From the NCBI RefSeq assembly GCF_043641665.1, contig NC_092194.1:18291298-18355297 (forward strand): 64,000 bases of DNA. The letters run 5' to 3'. Positions 24,241-35,998 of the stretch are shown here, one piece after another (the first letter of the stretch is position 1; the number at the start of each line of letters is the position of its first letter). This DNA comes from Enoplosus armatus. Its lineage: Eukaryota > Chordata > Actinopteri > Centrarchiformes > Enoplosidae. A program made the position numbers and the translations under genes. The notes under the pieces are model-generated. The model saw only the letters and a program-made list of their open reading frames with translations. It was not told where the DNA came from and made no database searches.

Positions 24241-25480
24241 GTTTGGACTGGTGCTAACTGATCTGATCAGCAGAAGGATGGTCTGTGGATACACAGACAA
24301 TACTTGTTTGTAGGATCAAACCATTGTTATACAATAAGAAAAATACATAATATCACCAGCCTTATCCTTCAAACAGCCTTTACTGACCTAAAGTATGCAG
24401 TAGTGAAGGCAGGAATACTGCAGTCTGTACCAGATCGCTTTTGCTCAATAGTTTCCTGCTTCTCTTAAAATACAACTCACTGTTTGATTCTAAACTCCTC
24501 ATAACATTTAATTTAATCTATTCTGCAATTTCTTGAAAATTCTTGAAAATGCTGTGCTGTATAGTTATGCAACTGCAGCTGATGGGTACAAATAGTTCCA
24601 ATAGCTTAAAAGTCCTAATGGGAAAATATTTGGGTGATGAATTTTTGTAATAATATCGTAATAGATACAAATACATGTTTGTAATACCTTCTCGTGTTGT
24701 CTAAAAACTAGATCTGCTCCAAAAAGTGTGTATATGTGTGTGTGCGGACATTAAATATGCAGGCGTGTGTAGGTATCAGCTCGAGTGAGTTTGTATACAT
24801 TCATATATGAGTGTGTTTGACGGTGCGCCTCACAAATCTGAGACAGAAATGTGGACACCTCAGGGAGTGCGTCCACTTCACTCCCTCAGCGGCTGTCAGG
24901 CCCGGCCAAACGCTACCAGAGCGCAGAGGGAATCCTCCTCTACCTGCCGCCCCCCCCATGCACTGCTGTACCTGCAAGATCTACAGTATGAGGAACATGA
25001 GAAGTCTGTTTTGTCTGATGCAACACAACAGAAATGTAACCTCCACCCAGTTCATAAATACCTTCGTTTATAAGCTGTTCTTGACACAGTTGCTTCTACT
25101 TTGAGAGGTCGCACTAAAGGTTATCAGCAATGCAAACAATGGTTGACGCAGAATAGTGATACTGTGTTGGTGAAGCTCGAGATAAAGTAATAAAGAGGTG
25201 GAACTGATTCAAAATATGCGCCAGCCATATAAATATAACCTGCTTATATCATGAACACTTTAACATAATGTAATTTCATATCAGTAAAGCTTCAGTTCAC
25301 TATTAAGATCAGCGTTACATTAGTACACACACACAAATTAAGATCATCCTGTCCATATAATCACATTGTAATCTCATCATGAACTAAGTAACTGATTCAT
25401 TTTAATCTTTTGTGAGAGAGATTTGGCTCTTGATAGATTAATCATCTCGATCAATCATTATTAGACACACTTGTTTGAAG
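24241..25480. other. Intron without recognisable features
   Basis: AT-rich, unique-looking. A GC-richer patch at 24820-24970 gives two overlapping ORFs without domain. Nothing else supported. Confidence 0.45.
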
Positions 25481-25725
25481 GTTAAAGGAATTGTTTGATA
25501 TTTTGGCATATTGTTTATTGGCTTTCTCGGCCAGAATTGCATGAAAAGATTGATACCACACTGATGTCTCTGTGCTAAGTACGGAACTAGAGCCAGGAGG
25601 CGATTAGCCTAGCTTAGCATAAACAGCTAGCTTGGCTTTGTCCATATTCAAATATACACATTTGCCAAAGATTAACATGTTGTATCTTGTTTGTTTAATT
25701 AACAGAAATGTAATACTGCCCAGTT
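25481..25725 (+). repeat. Interspersed repeat, family C, copy 2
   Basis: 'aaaggaattgtttgatattt', 'ttggctttctcggccaga', 'gattgataccacactgatg', 'gattagcctagcttagcata', 'tagcttggctttgtcc'. The 3' part of the family is shortened. Confidence 0.75.
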
Positions 25726-27737
25726 TTATCTAAGATGTCTTCTTAGCTGCAAATCATCAAATCAGTGCTTACTGGGTGTTTTTACCAAACTGTCAGAGTC
25801 TACATGGTGAGACTCCATAGTCATTCCAGTTGTGCCTCATGTAGTGCAGGGCTCACAGCCTGTGTTTGAATGCAGATAGGGTGGATAGTGCTGTTGTGGA
25901 TTGGGTATTTAGAGAGGTAAATAACACGTGTCCTGCTCCTTTGAAAATTAATTCAGGTTTTTCATTTTTCTGTTTTGAGTAAATTCAGTTAAGCTGGTTT
26001 AAAACCCCAGCCGGCGTCGTGATTGTGTCTTTGCCAAACTTCTGCATTGCTGGCTTGGAAACCTGCCTCTTTCATCATTGTTGTCTTGACCTTATCCAGT
26101 GTACAAACCTTGCATGCATGTCCCAGACTCTCCAATCTGATAATATGGAAAACTATCTCAGGTCAATCAGGAAATTACATCTGGCACCAGTCCAGGGATT
26201 ACGATGGCAGGGGTGGACAAAGCAGTGTAGTGTTATTGTTGATCTTGGATTACAGAGCGAGGCTGCAGAGCGATGACCTATCGTGCTGTTGTTGATACAG
26301 CTTTTTGGTTACGGCAGTCCTGCTCTGGCTTCTGTTGTACACACAGTTATTTCATCCGGCTCGGTCATTGTGTGAAGCAGGGTTTGATGTTCCCTGTTGC
26401 AGCTGAGTCGAGGGAAACTGCCAGTCTCGTCACGGAGGGACTGCTCTGCTGCTCCCCATGCAATGTTTGGTCACAGGCGGCCGCAGATGGGGTTGTGTTT
26501 GTGTATGATGCATAGGAGATGGAGGCATTATGCATATGTGAGTTGAGTTTGCATTGTGAAAATCTATGTGAAATGCATGAATGTGTATGTTTACATGTGT
26601 GTGTGTGCAGGTGTTGTGCAGCTCAGCCGTGTCTTTTCTGGGGGACTGACAGGCAGCCATAGTGAGGGTTTTCCAGTGGCTGTAGTTTTGAGCCTGACAG
26701 CTCAGTGACACATCGTTACATATTGCTCAAGGCAGTGCAAGCAACGGTGACCTTTTATGCTGCTGCTGAGTTCCCTGCACATGTGTTCTTGTGTTCATGT
26801 GTATGCATGTGTGGGAATGCTGCTGTGTGTGTGTGTGCATGTATGTGCATCATGTGTTTGTATTATCCGCTCTTTAATTAACTTTCTCGGTTCATAACTC
26901 CCCTGACATTCACCACTGTTTTGGTGGTGTGTATTATGAGGTTTGGCCATGTGTACACATACACACACACACTGTATATTTCCTTAGTAACTGAATCCCT
27001 GAACCTTCTTGCCCTTTTTATATTTAGTTTCACTTCATACTGCAACACATAGACACATGGATGACAGTAAGATGACACATGCGGTCTTACACTGTGTTTA
27101 ATCAGAAGTTGATGTTTTAAAATACAGTGTCACAGCAGAATTATGTAAATGATTGACACTCTCATACAAAAATACACAACTAGCTCAACTTCAGATGGGT
27201 GACAAATTAAAATGTCTTCTTGGTTAGCTATTGGGCTACCACAAGCCTCAAGAACATTCATCTTGGTGTTTTGATGACGGTGGTGGAGAGCGCTGTTTAA
27301 CACATGTACAACATTACAAAAGCTCTTATAGGTGTTGAATTGGGTTGAGATCCAGCCATCTGTACCCCAATAATAAAACCTTTTTCAAAGTAATTCACAG
27401 TAGATCCTTTCCTCTCGCCATCTTGATCTGAAATCCAGGTCAAATAAGGTTGACTAGCAAGATAATTACAGAGAAAAAACTAAGAGAAACTAAGATAGCA
27501 CTTTCCTGTAAACACATGACAGTAGTTAACGTCACTCATGCTAAAGTTATTATGGTTAATAAAGCAAAGTCACTTCAGCTTGGTACCATGATGTGAACAG
27601 GTTCCTAGCTTGCTGAAGGCCAACAACCCAAGTTACTTTTTGTCAATGGCTGATTTAAACCTCAAAAAATATGTTAAAAATAATGCACAAAGACACAAAT
27701 AAAAAGATACTACCACACTCTAAATCCCACACTTAAA
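25726..27737. other. Intron without recognisable genes
   Basis: Two kilobases with short imperfect TG/CA stretches near 26600, 26780-26870 and 26960. Two small overlapping ORFs at 26019-26295 lack domains and splice support. Confidence 0.45.
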
Positions 27738-28045
27738 TATTTTAGGAGATATACTTATTTGCTTTCTTCAGTGTTAGGCTGCATGAGAAGACAGCAGCCT
27801 CATATCTGTAGGGTAAATATGAAGCTGCCATCAGCAGCTAGTTAGCTTAGCTTAGCTTAGCAAAAAGACTGGAAACAGGGGCACATAACCCCCCAGTAAA
27901 ACCACAATGTGTTGTTTTTACACTTTTTGTACGTATTAAACAAGAAAGATGTTAATTAGTGAGCTTTAGAGGTGCTGGTATGTGTATTTTGTTACCTTTG
28001 GACAGAGCGTATGTCAGCTAAGCTAATCCTCTTACTATTCCTTTA
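27738..28045 (+). repeat. Interspersed repeat, family C, copy 3
   Basis: The best-preserved copy: 'ttagcttagcttagcaaaaa' followed by 'gactggaaacagggg', 'gttaattagtgagctttag', 'aggtgctggtatgtgt', 'ttttgttacctttggaca'. Confidence 0.8.
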
Positions 28046-28324
28046 AAATACTACAAATGAATGCTTATGGCAGACATGGGAGAGACAGCTTACCACCACA
28101 GCAGCAGGTCTCTCTTTGCTCTCACAAGGACGTTATTGTCTTTTCTTTTTCCCTCCGTCCTTTCATTCAGACAGGACTGACCTAATATTTTGGATGTGAG
28201 TGGTCTGGGAAGGCATCCTTTGTCAAAATTCAAAGCGCACTCTTGTGTTTTTCCCTCCTTCTCGTCTGGCTGTGAGGCGAAGCAATATCGAGCGGAGAAA
28301 GTGTTGACTCAGGGGGAAGGAAAG

Positions 28325-28625
28325 TGTCAGATTAATAACGAAGACGGGCCACGAGGGGCAGCGGAGGAAGCAATAGAAATTAGACAGGGTGTCCTCACAG
28401 TTCAGCCAACTGAGGTGTGTGCCATGTATTAGCAATGTTGCAGGTTTAAATCAGGTTCATATAGCTGTTTGTCATCCTGTGTCCCTTCCTTCACTCTTGT
28501 CTTCTTCTTTTTTTTTCCCCACTGCGTTCTGTCTAATGAGAGCAAAAAGGCAGACAACATTTTAATTTTTAATAACAAAGATGGGTCATGACAGGCGGTG
28601 GAGGAAGCAGAGAAATTAGATGGGG
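28325..28625 (+). repeat. Local duplicate pair spaced 237 bp
   Basis: 'ttaataacgaagacgggcc' with 'gcggaggaagcaatagaaat' at 28332-28385 recurs in diverged form as 'ttaataacaaagatgggtc' with 'ggtggaggaagcagagaaat' at 28569-28620. The aligned length is about 55-60 bases with roughly a fifth of the positions changed. It looks like an old segmental tandem duplication. Confidence 0.65.
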
Positions 28626-28684
28626 AAAGAGGGAAGGAAGGGAGAGCGGCAGGGAAGAATTAAAGGAGAGAGGCAGGTATGTTA

Positions 28685-28725
28685 CAGCTGCGACCAATGA
28701 TCATTTTCATTATTGATTAATCTGT
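28685..28725 (+). repeat. Family A fragment
   Basis: 'agctgcgaccaatgatca' followed by 'ttttcattattgattaatct', the 5' end of the family only. It breaks off into the following repeat. Confidence 0.65.
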
Positions 28726-28945
28726 CAACAGTAGAGGAAAGTAACTAAGGACATTTACTTCCGTACTGTACAGTACTTAGGTATAATTTTGAGGCGTCTT
28801 TACTTCATTTATTTCCACTGTACAGTACTTAAACCTCTATTCTACTACATTACTACACTACTACATACAGAGAAATACTGCACTGTTTACTCCATGACCT
28901 TTATCTGACAGAGACTGTATAGTTACTAGTTACTCTGAGGTTCAA
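28726..28945 (+). repeat. Interspersed repeat, family F ('tactt' type)
   Basis: Starts 'agtagaggaaagtaac' and holds 'tttacttcatttatttcca', 'attctactacattactacac' and 'agagaaatactgca-tgtt-actcca', then 'ttatctgacagagac'. This matches the teleost repeat with 'ctccactacatttcagaggg' and 'tttatttgacagct' words. Confidence 0.65.
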
Positions 28946-29115
28946 GATTTTACACAGAAACATAGGATCAACTGATGAAATATGATGCTATATTAACCAG
29001 CCTATATGAAAACAGTCCAAAATCTATCGATATTAACTGTACAATGATTTAAGGCAGAGAGACGCAGCACATCCTCACATTGAATTTGGAATTTTTGCTC
29101 GATAGATGACATAGT

Positions 29116-29200
29116 TGGGCGACATGGTGGCGCAGTGGTTAGCACTGTCGCACGGGAGGTAGAGCCGTGAAGGTTGAAAAGTGCTATATAAGTGAGCTCA
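29116..29200 (+). repeat. Repeat fragment 'ggcgcagtggttagcac'
   Basis: 'gcgacatggtggcgcagtgg' + 'ttagcactgtcgc', followed after a gap by 'aaaagtgctatataagtg', the head and tail of a very common teleost repeat with most of the body deleted. Confidence 0.65.
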
Positions 29201-29224
29201 TAATTCATCAAAACGTTGGATTCA

Positions 29225-29430
29225 TTTTCTGTTGTACCGAATAGAAGGACAGAGGGAGCAAACATGGGAAGAAGGACACGAGGGAGGAAGTGATGAAGGA
29301 AAGATGGAGGAAGAGGAGAGAAAGCAGCAGGGGAGAGGAGGACAACAGCATTATTGGAGAGTTAGACAGATGAGAAGAAAGAAAAGAGGAAAAAGAGAGA
29401 TAGGACCTAAGGGAGGATAGAGTGGGAGGC
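29225..29430. repeat. Purine-rich tract
   Basis: GGA/GAA-rich plus strand over about 200 bases, making Ser/Leu-rich ORFs on the complement. No exact unit. Confidence 0.55.
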
Positions 29431-29437
29431 TGGGTAT

Positions 29438-29438
<1 letters not shown>

Positions 29439-29475
<37 letters not shown>

Positions 29476-29501
29476 TGTGGCAGTGGGGTTGGGGGGGGGG
29501 G
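29439..29501. repeat. (GT)n microsatellite with G11 run
   Basis: About 17 GT units to 29472, an interrupted tail, then 11 G at 29491-29501. Confidence 0.92.
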
Positions 29502-29644
29502 TTGGGGAGGGTGTATGTGACACATACCATCAGACAGGATCAGGCAAAAGCAAATTAAGTACATGGCATCTCTCCCTGCATCCTGCATTATGCTAATGAG
29601 CCTTCTAATGCTGCTGCTGCTCACTGAGGTCATGTAGTGAATGT

Positions 29645-29646
<2 letters not shown>

Positions 29647-29682
<36 letters not shown>
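29647..29682. repeat. (CA)n microsatellite
   Basis: About 18 CA units, complementary to the GT array about 170 bases upstream. Confidence 0.95.
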
Positions 29683-29685
<3 letters not shown>

Positions 29686-29810
29686 CCTGCACGTGTATGC
29701 AGGCAGAGATACTGTATGTGCACGCACATGTAGGCCTGAGCAGACAGTCTTATATAATCATGCATGCACACCTTTCGCATGGTTGCACAGAGTTTGGTCA
29801 AAGGAAACAG

Positions 29811-29836
29811 CCCCCCCCCCCCCCCCCCCTCCCCCC
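29811..29836. repeat. Poly(C) run, 19 + 6 bases
   Basis: Nineteen C, one T, six C on the plus strand. Confidence 0.9.
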
Positions 29837-29955
29837 ACAGCTTCCTCCTAAGTCAGTGTTTTTTGGAAATGTCTGCACTTCTGATTATCAGATACGTAGT
29901 CCATTACTCATGTTTGTTAATAGAAAAGTCACTGGCGGTGACATCATCCACCTCC

Positions 29956-30013
29956 TGCTCTTCCTCCTCCTCCTCCTCCTCTTTGCCTTCCTCTCCCTCC
30001 TCCTCCTCTTTAC
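29956..30013. repeat. (CTC)n imperfect trinucleotide
   Basis: CTCCTC units interrupted by 'tttgccttcctctcc'. Source of low-complexity Ser/Leu ORFs. Confidence 0.8.
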
Positions 30014-30621
30014 CATTTTGCTGTTGGTCACAGACATTGTGTCACTCTCTGAGTCAGGATGTGCAGTCCCAAGCCTGATTTGTTGCAGGTCAGAAGCAGA
30101 AAAAATAATAATTTTTGCCTTGTTTATCAGGTTTGTTTTTGTGAGTGGCCCACAGACTGTGATGCATGACTTCAGCAGCAGGGAATAGTGCAGCTTTAAA
30201 GTACACTACATCATGTAGTTACACTGTAAAATATGGTTAATCTATGAGTAGTACCCGCTTTCCCTCAATTCACCTTGTCCACTTTTATTTCTTACATTTT
30301 CCAGAGTGAAAGTATGGAAATAGCATAGTAAGTTGTAAGTCAGATGCAAACTGTGGCTGCATTGCATTCTGGTCTGATGAGGATACTGTCAGTGCTACTC
30401 TCTCTGTCACCTTTGCTCTTTGAATGCGAAGGACTGACAGCAAAACTTTGCATTTAGCCTATTTTTTTTAATATTCTAGTAGACACAGTAGTCAGACTCC
30501 ATTTTAACTGTTCTGGAAATATCTTTTTACCTAACATGATGTAATCAGCTTATTCATGGGAAGAAAAACAAAACAACAAACTAGGTTTAGAGTGATGAGG
30601 TGCATTATTCATATTTGTTGA
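30014..30621. other. Intron without recognisable features
   Basis: AT-rich, unique-looking. No gene or repeat recognised. Confidence 0.45.
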
Positions 30622-30925
30622 GTCCTGGGTGGTACAGTGTTTGTGGGTGGGAAGCCAGTGAGGGATCACATCCGTGTTGCTGCACTACAACTCTTCCTGC
30701 TTGGTCACGTTGCCTCTACAGAGGATGGTGCGATAGCATGACCCTCTGCAGCCCGTTACATCCTCCTGGTTAAAGCGCCTCACTGTTGCGTGAAAAGAAG
30801 CAGCTGGTGCGACTGATACACATCCTCAACCTCCTCAGGCCAAAATGGAGAGTTAGCAGTGATGAGGACTGTGGGGAGGTGAATTGGCCAATCCAGATTG
30901 GGAGAAAAATGGGGGGGGGGGGGGG
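30622..30925 (+). repeat. Probable interspersed repeat, family H, with G15 tail
   Basis: 'gagagttagcagtgatgagg', 'gaggtgaattggccaatcca' and 'attgggagaaaaatgggg' resemble the 3' part of a repeat seen in many bony-fish genomes. It ends in 15 G at 30911-30925. Confidence 0.5.
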
Positions 30926-31465
30926 CGTGAGTAAAACAAGGTTGTTTTAAGGTTGATTTTCGTTTAAAAGTAGATGAATTCTTCTTCTACTCATGTGAAG
31001 GGATAGACTTGCTCAGCCTTGAACAGGAGCCATAAAGTAGGTGAGTCAGATAGCAGTAAAAGATGAAATGTTGGTGCACAATTTGCATCGTAAACTGTGG
31101 CATTAAGAGAGTTAACACAGTCGCAGGAAAGTTACTTTACTGCAGCCAGAATTACCTGAGAGTTTTTAACACAGATTTACACCCTTTATTTCACCCAGAG
31201 TGGATGAAGGTGCTGCTGAATGTGGAGTATTCACCAGGTGCCGCCCTGTTGAGGCCTCAGATAAGAGGGCTGGTGTCCATGTGGTTGTGGTGGTTTGTTC
31301 AGATCTCGGTCATGTGGGCAGTTTGTTCAGCTGTCAGAGGGAAGCTCCCAGTGACTGTTCATTCATATCCCGTTGGTCATATTAACAATTTATGCCAGAG
31401 CAGTTTTTTCTTTTGCTTTCTCAAGCTGAAAAAGGTTGACATGAATATTGACGGTAGGAAATGTG

Positions 31466-31498
31466 CTGTGTGTGTGTGTGCACGAGAGAGAGAGAGAG
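31466..31498. repeat. (TG)n(GA)n short microsatellite
   Basis: About six TG units, 'cac', then about eight GA units. Confidence 0.8.
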
Positions 31499-31961
31499 AA
31501 CTACCAGGCTTGTTTGAATGAATGAGTGGAGTCGCCCTCCTGAAACGTGGGTGGATGTGCAGCGTTGTGTGGATGGAGCTGGCTGAACCTGCATCACAGT
31601 GGGAGCTGGAGAGAGTGGAGGCCAGGCCCAGCTGACAGCCCAAATATGTATGATACCTGAATATCTAAAATACCAAAAACATTAACAAGTAACTCACATA
31701 AATCGTGATGAAAGGACAAATTAGGCTTCACAAATGTGGGTATTCATGTATTTTATAATAATAAGGTGGCCTGATTGCACCATAAAGGAAGGTCTTTAAG
31801 TGTAAAAAATACATGATTTTGCTTTGAGCCTTCAGAAAGTTGGGTAATTCATACTTGGACGCCCTACAGACGTGAGAGTCTGTCCGTGACTGAGTGAGTT
31901 ACTGAGTGTCGGAGTTTCCCTATTGGCCGTTGCTCTCTCAAAATGAACAGGCGTGAACGCT
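31499..31961. other. Intron without recognisable features
   Basis: Unique-looking sequence. No support for a gene. Confidence 0.45.
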
Positions 31962-32260
31962 GGTTGTGTACCGTAACTCCAGATTCTACGAGTATAGGCG
32001 CAGCCCTCAAGGCTATCGCTAGTGGGTTCATCCATCACAAGTGCAGCACTGAAGACTTTTAGTCTACGCCCACTTACTACCTGGGCCCCACCTCAGTTTC
32101 ACCTTGTGTATAAGTTTTGCTGAGACTGGACAATCGGCTCCAGAGCTTAGAGAGCTGCGCTTATACTCAAAGAATCTGGAGTTACAGTATGTAACTAACT
32201 TTCTATTTCATATGGGCTTCGTCCTCTAAGGCTATCGCTAGTGGGATAAGGGCAAAGTCC
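31962..32260. mobile_element. Inverted-repeat element (MITE-like), unnamed
   Basis: Left arm at about 31962-32004 ('taccgtaactccagattct', 'gagtataggcgcag'). Right arm at about 32153-32198 reads as its reverse complement ('gcgcttatactc', 'agaatctggagttacagtat'). The arms are about 42 bases with only a few mismatches and enclose about 150 bases without an ORF. The word 'ggctatcgctagtggg' follows the left arm (about 32010-32025) and occurs again just after the right arm (about 32240-32255), giving a mixed inverted and direct repeat layout. I recall similar sequence as repetitive in fish but cannot name the family. No transposase is present. Confidence 0.6.
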
Positions 32261-32639
32261 TCCCTGGTCCATGCCCCACTGGGTCCATCACTCTCCTTGC
32301 ATCACAGCACATACATATATGATGTATGATGATGCACACAGATGGCTCAGAGACAGTGCCTGATATTCACCAGGAGGGAATGAAACTGGAAAACAACATA
32401 AAGCCTACTGCTGTGGGAAGTAGAAACAATGGTTACGCAGTGTAACAGTCCAGCATAGAGCAGAGTGGGAGAGAAAACAGCTCTCCATGCGCCGAGAGGC
32501 ATGAGGGAGCGCGCACAGTTAAAACACCCCAAATAACAATCACTCTGACAAAACACTCAAAACAGAGTGAGTCATAGAAAAACGAGAGACATCCTGCAGA
32601 TAGAAACAAATGAAAGATCAGAGGGAGTTAATAGATCAT

Positions 32640-32730
32640 TTCTATGACCATCTTAACTTATGTAAAGTGTCCTTGAGTACCCCGAAAAACGCTCTATAAA
32701 TAAGATGTATTATTATTATTATTATTATAG
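32640..32730 (+). repeat. Repeat 3' tail ending in (ATT)n
   Basis: 'aagtgtccttgagtacc', 'cgctctataaataagatgta', then (TTA)n to 32729. This is the standard tail of a common teleost repeat. Confidence 0.7.
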
Positions 32731-34226
32731 TTATAATTAGAATAAGTTTTCTTTCAAATCAAACATCTTGAGATATAAGTGGAGAGTTTTAGCTTAACCA
32801 TGTCATGTGATATTCTACTTTAAGAACAAATATTACTGGGACCACTACAGAAAATTGCAGATGAGCATCTGTGGCCATACACAAGGTTTCAACCTAGTCT
32901 TGTTTAAATTTCAATGTGTTTAACAAAAATAATGAGCTCCAGACATTGAGTATAAAGATATTAGAGTAAATAACTATTACGTAAAGCAGTAATAACTCAA
33001 AACAAACCATAAGTATTACCTGACTTCACATAGTTTAGCAGTTAATTAGAATGAGGTAACACTTATTTAACCACTGTAGAAAGTCTTATAGACAGGTGTG
33101 TCAGGTCATCAGCTCTGACTTAGTGGTCCTCAGACCCTCGTCATCTGTCTATTTTTCTATGGTATTTATTTGTATCTATTTAATTCAGCCTTGAACATAG
33201 AAGTATTCAGTATTTGATGTCTGTAAATCTACATGTACTATTCTTGTTTACAACTGGAGGAGCTCAGTAGGAGGGTTCTGATTAAAAAGAGCTCTTTGAT
33301 CGTAATTGCTCTCTGATTGGTGGGTTTTTTGGCAGGTGCTGTTCGCCTTTATGAATTTTACCTGCTGAAAGTCTGAGGACTGAGTCGTCGTGAATAGAGT
33401 GTAGTACAAGTTGTGTGAAAAACGCTTCAAAACATTATATGACATTAAATGAAGCAGGAAAAGTGAGATACCTTCCCAGTCACACATTTATAACATAAAG
33501 AAGCAATGAAACTTAGTGTGTTTACACCAACGTGATGGTGTGTCTCAGTATGTAGTGTGTGGCAACAATGCTGCCATTGTCGGGGTTTGAGTCCCATACA
33601 ATTCTTTGGAGGATGAATAGATCAAACATGTTTGTTCAGTATCCATAGTGCTGTCGTGTCCAAGAGGGAAGCAATGTTGAAGGACGAACTCTCCGCCCCG
33701 ATCAGATGACACTCATTTAAAACATGTCAGCCAGCTCTTCCCCTGCGCTCCACGTTTTTGTCCGCCATGTTCCTGTGTTGTTTCGTCTCCTCCTTGTCAC
33801 ATGTCAGCCCTGTTTGTGTTGATTTACATCAGTGTATGTCTGGCGGCCTTCCTGCGCAGAGTCAGACAGATAACTCTAATAGTAACTAACTAATGACGCC
33901 TGGCTGTGGATTTGGCTCAAATTGAATGAATGAGAGGTCTGTGTGCGAGGAGTGTAAAATCCAAGCGGCCGTTGCATGCCAGACGGATATAGCAGGCAGG
34001 CGGTCTGTGTACCTCCCCAGCAGATTGGAAGAGGAGGAGGAGGAGGCTTGGATGTGTGAACAGCTGGTGACTGAATAAAGAGGGGTTTGGGATGATGGGA
34101 AGGAAAGGAGAGAGGAAGAGATGAGAGGTCAGGGACACCAGGCAAGACTAAAATGATATTGGCCTGTTCTGTCTCGGACATGACATTATTACGTCTTTTC
34201 TTTTCGTTTATCTTTTATTGGGCTTG
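32731..34226. other. Intron without recognisable genes
   Basis: AT-rich to 33500, then mixed. A short (GGA)n lies at about 34030-34046. Minus-strand ORFs at 33876-34181 are Ser/Pro/Leu-rich with no domain. Confidence 0.45.
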
Positions 34227-34690
34227 TGATTAGCACCGTCACCTCCCTGCAAACAGGACCCCCGGTACAGCCGAGAAGTCCTTTTTGATTATGTTTCTAA
34301 TAGACCTGGAAGCATCCAAGTTGTCATAAGAACAGCTGGTCATATTCTTAAAAGGTACATCTGTGCTTGCTTTTCTCTTGGACCTTGCACATTTCATATC
34401 AGTGTTTTAAAGTTGAAACTAGCTACTAGTAAAGCAAAAATAAATTAATTAATAAAAAAAAATACAAAGGCTGCTCCAGTCCTGGTTTTATTCCTTTTCT
34501 GTGCAGTTTGGGCTTCTTCAAGGCTAACAGATTTCATCACAGATTCAGAAGACAGACATGCAGGTCAGGTGGGGTTGGCGACTCTAAATTGCAAATCCCT
34601 GCCAGTGTTAGTCCCGTGGTGGGCTGACAATCTGTCCAGAATTCCCACCTGCCTCTAAGACTATGAAAAGGATGAAGCATGCAAAGACAA
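34227..34690 (+). repeat. Degenerate repeat with 'ttagcac...' head
   Basis: Head at 34230-34290 ('gattagcaccgtcacctccc') and later body 'gcgactctaaattgcaaat', 'gtggtgggctgacaatctgt', 'ccagaattcccacctgcct', in the order of a common fish repeat. The AT-rich middle (34420-34470) looks foreign to it. Confidence 0.5.
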
Positions 34691-34837
34691 TTAATGAATT
34701 GCACTCTTTGCTACTAACTTTTTCATCTATGATAGATGGTAACCTTACTTTACTTAATCATACATTAACCATGATGCAACTGCAATATGCGAGTATTGTA
34801 GGAATTGTTAATTAACGAGCTCAAAGCACCACAAAAT
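34691..34837. other. Intron without recognisable features
   Basis: Short AT-rich spacer between repeat relics. Confidence 0.4.
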
Positions 34838-35105
34838 GCTAACGTCAGCAAGCTAACATGCAGTGGTAACATTCTGATTTTTAGCAGGTAATTTCATGGC
34901 AATCCATCTAATAGTTGTGGAGATACTTCCTTAAAAACCCAAAAGAGAAAAAGTGAGAGGATCACTAAGTTCATTAGGGTTCATCCTCTGGGGATCATGG
35001 ATATCTGTTTCATCTGTCCAATAGTTGTTGAGATATTTCTGTCAGGACCAAAGTGGCCCAGCTGACTGACATTTCCGTCCTGAGAGCCGTGCTGCTAGCG
35101 GCTGG
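34838..35105 (+). repeat. Interspersed repeat, family B, forward copy 2
   Basis: 'gctaacgtcagcaagctaac', 'ttcatggcaatccatctaat' + 'agttgtggagatactt', 'agggttcatcctctgggga', 'tccaatagttgttgagatat' and an end 'gctgctagcggctggctaac'. It is the 3' half of the family. Confidence 0.75.
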
Positions 35106-35907
35106 CTAACAACATTGACATTTTTTAAGACTAATTCTTTTGCACGATCTAAATATAAATATTGTGTTTGGTTTTACAGCATTCTTTGGTTGCAGTATAC
35201 AGAATAGAAAATGTAATGTGTGTGAAGGGTCTCAGACATAATAGCAGTTTTAAGTTGTCCGTGCAAGAATTTTTGCTTTAAAAAGTGGGCTTGTCTGTTT
35301 TTGTCTTGTGACTTTGAACAGCGGACGCCGTCAGTCAGGAATGAACCCAAATCCACACCTTTATTTCCTCCTCTTGTCGTTGTTCCAGTGTCTCCGACTT
35401 TGACACCTTTTTGATGGAGGTTAATCCCTCAAGCATGCACACTGAATGAGCCACCTCCAGCTGAGTGGCAGGTTTCACTGTGGGGGGCTGGGGCACCTGG
35501 AGGAGGCAGACTTCTTCTCCTCTTATCCTCCCAACTACGTCCTTCCCTCCTTCCTCACATTTCCCCCCCTTCCTGCTCCGCCTCTGTATTCGGCCCAGCC
35601 GGCACACCTAGGAGGCTGTGAACAGGTGTTATTCCCCTGTCGGGGGCCGCACTTGAAGGAGATGGCGCGAATGAAGTTGGCATGTAGATGACTGGGAAAT
35701 CAGGTCAGCATCCCGAACTCACACACACAAACATAGCTGCACACTGCCAAGAGTGTCTAAAAATAACGATGTCACCGATGGGGGGTGGACAGGAAAATAA
35801 AGTAAATGAAAGCAGAAGCATTTGCTGAAGTAGAGGATGTGATGAGCGCAATGGTGGCCTGGAGAGAAACAGATATGGAGGAGGGTAGAAGATATACATA
35901 AAATGAG
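35106..35907. other. Intron without recognisable genes
   Basis: A GC-richer patch at 35440-35650 gives overlapping ORFs on both strands without a domain. No splice-flanked exon recognised. Confidence 0.45.
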
Positions 35908-35998
35908 AGAGTGGAGGAGGAGGAGGAGGGGAAGGAGGGGGAGGGGAAGGAGGGGGAGGAGGGGGAGGCAGGGGATGAGAATGGAGAAGGAGAAGCGA
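35908..35998. repeat. G-rich purine tract (GGA/GGGGA)n
   Basis: Nearly pure purine: (GGA) units, then repeated 'aaggagggggaggg'. Several runs of four or five G within 90 bases make a plausible G-quadruplex. The minus-strand ORFs are Pro/Ser/Leu low-complexity artefacts. Confidence 0.8.

Noticed and set aside
29208..29801. 197-residue minus-strand ORF
   Set aside because: Crosses a GT array, a G-run and a purine tract. Composition artefact.
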